Assembly: GCA_003511885.1 (NCBI GenBank)
Contig: DOIX01000325.1
Span: 1 to 7,870, forward strand
DNA length: 7,870 nt
Source: Cyanobacteria bacterium UBA11153
Lineage (GTDB): Bacteria > Cyanobacteriota > Cyanobacteriia > Cyanobacteriales > Coleofasciculaceae
Reading direction: 5' to 3'
In this document: piece after piece, positions 5,418 to 7,870 of the stretch
How the letters are laid out: each line of letters begins with the position of its first letter
How positions within the stretch are numbered: the stretch's first letter is position 1
Translations under genes and position numbers: made by a program
Notes under the pieces: model-generated
The model's input: only the letters and a program-made list of their open reading frames with translations
Told to the model about the DNA's origin: nothing
Database searches by the model: none

Positions 5418-7037
5418 CTATTTTCTAAACATCTTCAACATCCGCCCAGTGACGAGGAAACCACCAGAGATATTGATAGTACCTACTAAAACTGCGATCG
5501 CACCTAAAATTGTAGTAGGTGAATTTAGTTCTCCGGAAATTTGCAGCATTCCACCGATGATGATAATGCCACTAATAGCGTTGGTGACGCTCATTAAGGG
5601 TGTATGCAAAGCAGGGGTAACATTCCAAATTATTTGCCAACCTACAAAGCAAGCGAGGACGAATACTGTAAAGTGAGATAAGAACGACGAAGGCGCGCCG
5701 ATACCAATCCCAATTAAAGCTAAGGCGGCGACAATAGGCCAGAATAAACCATTTGATTTCTTCTTTTCTACTTTGACAGCTTCAGTCTTAACGGTTGCAG
5801 CTTGGGATGTAGATTTTGGTGCTGGAGAAGGGGTACTTGGTTTTGGTGGAGGCCAAGTTATTTTGCCTTCGTGAAGAATTAAAGCACCTCGTACTACTTC
5901 ATCTTCTAAATTAACTGTGTAATTTTCACCTCCACCCATATCTTTTAACAGGTGGCAAAGATTAGTACCGTAAAGTTGGCTAGATTGGTTTGCCATCCGG
6001 CTGGGCAAATCGGTAATGCCAATAATCGTTATGCCTTTGTATTTATAAACCTCATTCGGCTTAGTTACAGCGCAATTACCACCTTGCTCGGCTGCCATAT
6101 CAACAATTACCGAACCTTCCTTCATGCTTTCTACCATTTCTTGGGTAATGAGCAAGGGAGCTGGTTTGCCTGGGATTAAAGCAGTGGTAATGATAATATC
6201 AACTTCCTTGGCTTGTTCGGCAAATAAAGCCATTTCTGCTTCAATAAATTCCTTACTCATTACCTTGGCATAACCGCCTTCACCCGTACCATCTTCAGCA
6301 AAATGGAGTTCCAGAAATTCCGCACCTAAACTTTCAACTTGTTCCTTCACTACCGGGCGAGTATCGAAAGCGCGGACAATTGCCCCTAAACCTCTCGCTG
6401 CACCAATTGCTGCTAATCCAGCCACACCTGCACCAATGACTAAAACTTTAGCAGGAGGAACCTTGCCCGCAGCAGTAATTTGTCCCGTAAAGAAACGTCC
6501 AAAATTATTTGCCGCCTCAATAACCGCCCGATATCCAGCAATATTTGCCATCGAGCTGAGGGCATCCAATTTTTGGGCGCGACTAATCCGAGGCACAGCA
6601 TCCATTCCCAAAACTGTAGCCTGACGTGCCGCTAATTTTTCCAGCAATTCCGGATTTTGAGCAGGCCAAATAAAACTAATTAAAGTCCCACCCTCAGATA
6701 GTAACTCAGTTTCATCCTTACCCAGGGTAGGGTGCATTTGTGGGGCGCGAACTTTTAACACAATATCCGCAGAATCCCACAAAGTTTGAGGATCGGAAAT
6801 AATTTGGCATTCTGCTTCTTGGTATAATTCATCTGAGAAATTGGCAGCAGCACCAGCCCCAGACTCAATTAATACTTCAAAGCCCATCTTTTGTAAGACT
6901 TTGGCTGTATTTGGCGTGGCGGCTACCCGACACTCACCAGGATATACTTCTTTGGGAATACCCACTTTCAGGCAGGTTTTGTTTGGCTTTTCAGAGGTTT
7001 CACCTGCTTTAACCTCTTTTTCCAGGGCGATTGTCAT
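5418..7037 (-). CDS. pntA: NAD(P) transhydrogenase subunit alpha, single-chain (PntAA-PntAB fused)
   Basis: PntA supplies the NAD(H)-binding domain and part of the membrane domain of the transhydrogenase. It is 539 residues, close to the other cyanobacterial fused forms and to E. coli (about 510). Domain I spans about 22-395: [19 protein letters not shown] (24-42), the RQD-loop residues R150, Q155 and D158, the Rossmann motif GAGVAG (202-207) with RAFDTRP (222-228), [11 protein letters not shown] (284-294) and [14 protein letters not shown] (312-325). A Pro/Ser/Thr/Lys-rich linker (396-428) leads to four membrane helices (about 430-448, 453-473, 482-501, 509-530). In many bacteria these two parts are separate genes; here they are one. 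The first 20 residues form a polar extension ahead of the core. AAGGAG 5 nt before the ATG supports the start. It is the first gene of pntA-pntB-lyase. Confidence 0.97.
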   Translation of the reverse strand: MTIALEKEVKAGETSEKPNKTCLKVGIPKEVYPGECRVAATPNTAKVLQKMGFEVLIESGAGAAANFSDELYQEAECQIISDPQTLWDSADIVLKVRAPQMHPTLGKDETELLSEGGTLISFIWPAQNPELLEKLAARQATVLGMDAVPRISRAQKLDALSSMANIAGYRAVIEAANNFGRFFTGQITAAGKVPPAKVLVIGAGVAGLAAIGAARGLGAIVRAFDTRPVVKEQVESLGAEFLELHFAEDGTGEGGYAKVMSKEFIEAEMALFAEQAKEVDIIITTALIPGKPAPLLITQEMVESMKEGSVIVDMAAEQGGNCAVTKPNEVYKYKGITIIGITDLPSRMANQSSQLYGTNLCHLLKDMGGGENYTVNLEDEVVRGALILHEGKITWPPPKPSTPSPAPKSTSQAATVKTEAVKVEKKKSNGLFWPIVAALALIGIGIGAPSSFLSHFTVFVLACFVGWQIIWNVTPALHTPLMSVTNAISGIIIIGGMLQISGELNSPTTILGAIAVLVGTINISGGFLVTGRMLKMFRK

Positions 7038-7078
7038 GAAAACTCCTTAGTGATAATTGAGAAAACTTGCGATATCAC

Positions 7079-7108
7079 GGATTCCTATCTTGCGGATTCC
7101 TATCTTAC
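7079..7108. repeat. 15-bp tandem direct repeat in the pntA leader
   Basis: GGATTCCTATCTTGC (7079-7093) is followed at once by GGATTCCTATCTTAC (7094-7108), 14 of 15 identical. The core TTCCTATCT occurs again inverted as AGATAGGAA at 7152-7160. The two head-to-tail copies lie 42-71 bp upstream of the pntA ATG and the third inverted site 45 bp further on, an arrangement suited to a DNA-binding regulator or to structure in the 5' leader. Confidence 0.55.
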
Positions 7109-7282
7109 TGATACGCTCCTTAAGCTGGTATCCATCTCAAATTGATAATAGAGATAGGAAACGTTTGGGATTCGTGAATAGTAAAGGATTTTTGCTAATT
7201 TAGCATGTTTGACAATATACAGGATGGGTAACAGATTCATAGTGCCCAGTGGGGGCAGCGGGAAAAACCTTTGAGGTGGTTA

Positions 7283-7300
7283 GGGTGGGTGGTGGATGGG
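7283..7300 (+). other. G-rich tract, possible G-quadruplex
   Basis: GGGTGGGTGGTGGATGGG has five closely spaced G runs on the plus strand, inside a wider G-rich stretch from about 7274. It could form a two- or three-tier quadruplex or simply be low-complexity intergenic DNA. It is about 245 bp upstream of the pntA start and about 165 bp upstream of the small ORF. Confidence 0.3.
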
Positions 7301-7464
7301 TTAACTGCCAGATTTCAAGATCGTCTTTTGCACAATATCTCGATCCCCCCATTTGGACTGTTATTTTTAGGTTGTTTTAGGAATTCCGATCGGTATAGCC
7401 CCCCTTAGAGCCTAAAATTGGGATAAACGATAACATTTTTTGAACTGTACGGCGAGAGTTCTAT

Positions 7465-7641
7465 ATGGCAAAAGTTTCTCAGTACTTCAAGAGGAGTAGG
7501 GGAAACGCTAGCACTAACGGACGTAACACCACATTAGGAAATAACCACCTTACTAAGCTGCGGCGCATCTGGCATTGGATATTAAATTTGTTGAAAGGAC
7601 TGTGGGATGTGGTTTGTTTGGTGTGGGGATATACAAATTAA
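7465..7641 (+). CDS. hypothetical 58-residue small protein
   Basis: I do not recognise this protein. The ORF begins ATG GCA AAA with a weak GAGAG 6-7 nt upstream and ends TAA. The N-terminal half is basic and polar (MAKVSQYFKRSRGNASTNGR, then NTTLGNNHLTKLRR); the C-terminal half is rich in tryptophan and leucine (IWHWILNLLKGLWDVVCLVW, then GYTN), about 20 residues that could be a membrane-associated amphipathic helix or a single membrane span, with positive charge on the N-terminal side. Codon use looks ordinary. AT-rich sequence at 7428-7440 (ATAAACGATAACA) could supply a -10. It is transcribed away from pntA. It may be a genuine small membrane-associated protein or a chance ORF in a long intergenic stretch. 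Confidence 0.42.
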   Translation: MAKVSQYFKRSRGNASTNGRNTTLGNNHLTKLRRIWHWILNLLKGLWDVVCLVWGYTN

Positions 7642-7695
7642 ACGATCCGCAACTTAAGGTGTCACGCTTTTATAGCAGTTGACAGTTGATAGTTA

Positions 7696-7711
7696 TTTGA
7701 TGCCCATCAAA
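7696..7711. repeat. short perfect dyad TTTGATG-CC-CATCAAA
   Basis: This is a 7-2-7 perfect palindrome just after an intergenic GCAGTTGACAGTTGATAG motif (7675-7692). It is compatible with an operator for a dimeric regulator or a small palindromic repeat; no neighbouring gene start in the window explains it. Confidence 0.4.
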
Positions 7712-7746
7712 CTCCATATCAAGCAAGGCTTCAAGGCTCTCTTCAT

Positions 7747-7790
7747 GACATTATTTCTGCATATACCGCCCTGGCGGTTGCTATAATGTC
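7747..7790. repeat. two-tier palindromic element (decayed MITE or REP-like hairpin)
   Basis: An outer perfect stem, GACATTAT (7747-7754) with ATAATGTC (7783-7790), encloses an inner perfect palindrome, ACCGCC-CT-GGCGGT (7765-7778), with unequal unpaired arms (10 nt left, 4 nt right). The right side, GGCGGTTGCTATAATG, reads like one half of a longer symmetrical palindrome whose left arm has diverged. No T-run follows, so terminator function is unlikely. A palindromic mobile repeat or a structured RNA hairpin both fit. Confidence 0.5.
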
Positions 7791-7870
7791 TCTATTTTGG
7801 CATCAGGGGAGAAGGGGTGAAGGGAGCAGGGGAGAAGGTTTGATGACTTTTTCCCTAACTTGAAGATATA

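Larger units (their letters stand above)
7038..7464. other. 427-bp non-coding region between divergent pntA and the small ORF
   Basis: No gene is recognised. Contents: a 15-bp tandem repeat (7079-7108) with an inverted partial copy (7152-7160), a small palindrome TGCTAATTTAGCA (7193-7205), a hairpin TGCCC/GGGCA (7243-7257), a G-rich tract (7283-7300), and AT-rich sequence that could hold promoters in both directions. TTGACA at 7209-7214 is a possible plus-strand -35, but no good -10 is spaced from it. I could not match any riboswitch class. Confidence 0.5.
7642..7870. other. 229-bp right-edge intergenic region
   Basis: I find no supportable gene. It contains the TTGACAGTTGATAG intergenic motif, the 7-2-7 dyad, the direct repeat CAAGGCTTCAAGGCT (7725-7739), the 44-bp palindromic element, and a purine-rich imperfect tandem, AGGGGAGAAGG-like, at 7805-7838. 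A short minus-strand frame between about 7750 and 7672 is open but lacks an early start with a ribosome-binding site. Confidence 0.5.

Noticed and set aside
5401..7050. Plus-strand open frames of 60-90 codons lying opposite pntA (and similar ones opposite pntB)
   Set aside because: They are antisense to highly conserved pntA and pntB frames, have no ribosome-binding sites worth noting, and encode compositionally odd peptides. They are shadows of the real genes.
7243..7300. Possible cobalamin or other riboswitch (CAGTGGGGGCAGCGGGAAA-type sequence)
   Set aside because: I could not assemble the conserved B12-box or any other riboswitch core, and the neighbouring genes do not suggest such control.
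7672..7750. Minus-strand open frame reading ESLEALLDMEFDGHQITINC
   Set aside because: It has no ATG with ribosome-binding site near its beginning, is bounded by a stop just upstream, and ends in the dispersed TTGACAGTTGATAG motif. It could be a gene remnant, but nothing supports a family.
1..7870. CRISPR array, tRNA, rRNA or defence island
   Set aside because: No repeat-spacer pattern, cloverleaf or defence gene signature was seen on either strand; the only related item is the 22-codon edge fragment of a probable TnpB.

Overview
The window looks like a stretch of cyanobacterial chromosome, probably from a filamentous or colonial freshwater type. The evidence is: seven copies of the octamer GCGATCGC (HIP1) in 7.9 kb; a cyanobacterial SmtA-type metallothionein; a single-chain PntA next to PntB; a DUF1350 hydrolase of the cyanobacterium/plastid kind; a heptanucleotide CCCCTAG tandem repeat; and AT-rich intergenic TTGACAGTTGACAG-type sequence.

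Layout. 1-67 (-) is the extreme N-terminus of a probable IS200/IS605-family TnpB that runs off the left edge, with a hairpin upstream that could belong to the element end. 68-525 is a long regulatory stretch with a 16-bp dyad and two 43-bp direct repeats 68 bp apart, each opening with a Fur/Zur-like 7-1-7 box, upstream of smtA (526-699, +). Then comes a divergent pair: a DUF1350 alpha/beta hydrolase (818-1603, -) and a beta-lactamase-fold serine hydrolase homologue (1662-2732, +) whose SxxK catalytic motif is degenerate. After a CCCCTAG tandem repeat, three minus-strand genes form a probable transcription unit read right to left: pntA (7037-5418), pntB (5333-3879) and an isocitrate lyase/PEP mutase superfamily lyase (3808-2936). 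Hairpins lie in both intergenic gaps. The right-hand 830 bp is mostly non-coding, with a 15-bp tandem repeat close upstream of pntA, a G-rich tract, an unrecognised 58-codon ORF (7465-7641, +) and a decayed palindromic element at 7747-7790.

How the genes fit together. PntA and PntB make the proton-translocating nicotinamide nucleotide transhydrogenase, which couples the proton gradient to hydride transfer between NADH and NADP+. The downstream lyase acts on small 2-oxo or hydroxy acids if it follows its family, but no specific link to PntAB is visible. SmtA binds zinc and related metals, and the repeated Fur-family boxes suggest control by a metal-sensing regulator. The other genes show no obvious joint pathway.

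I see no defence system, CRISPR array, rRNA or tRNA. The best leads are the duplicated Fur/Zur-like boxes ahead of smtA, the degenerate active site of the serine-hydrolase homologue, the small ORF at 7465, and the hairpin elements near the two ends.
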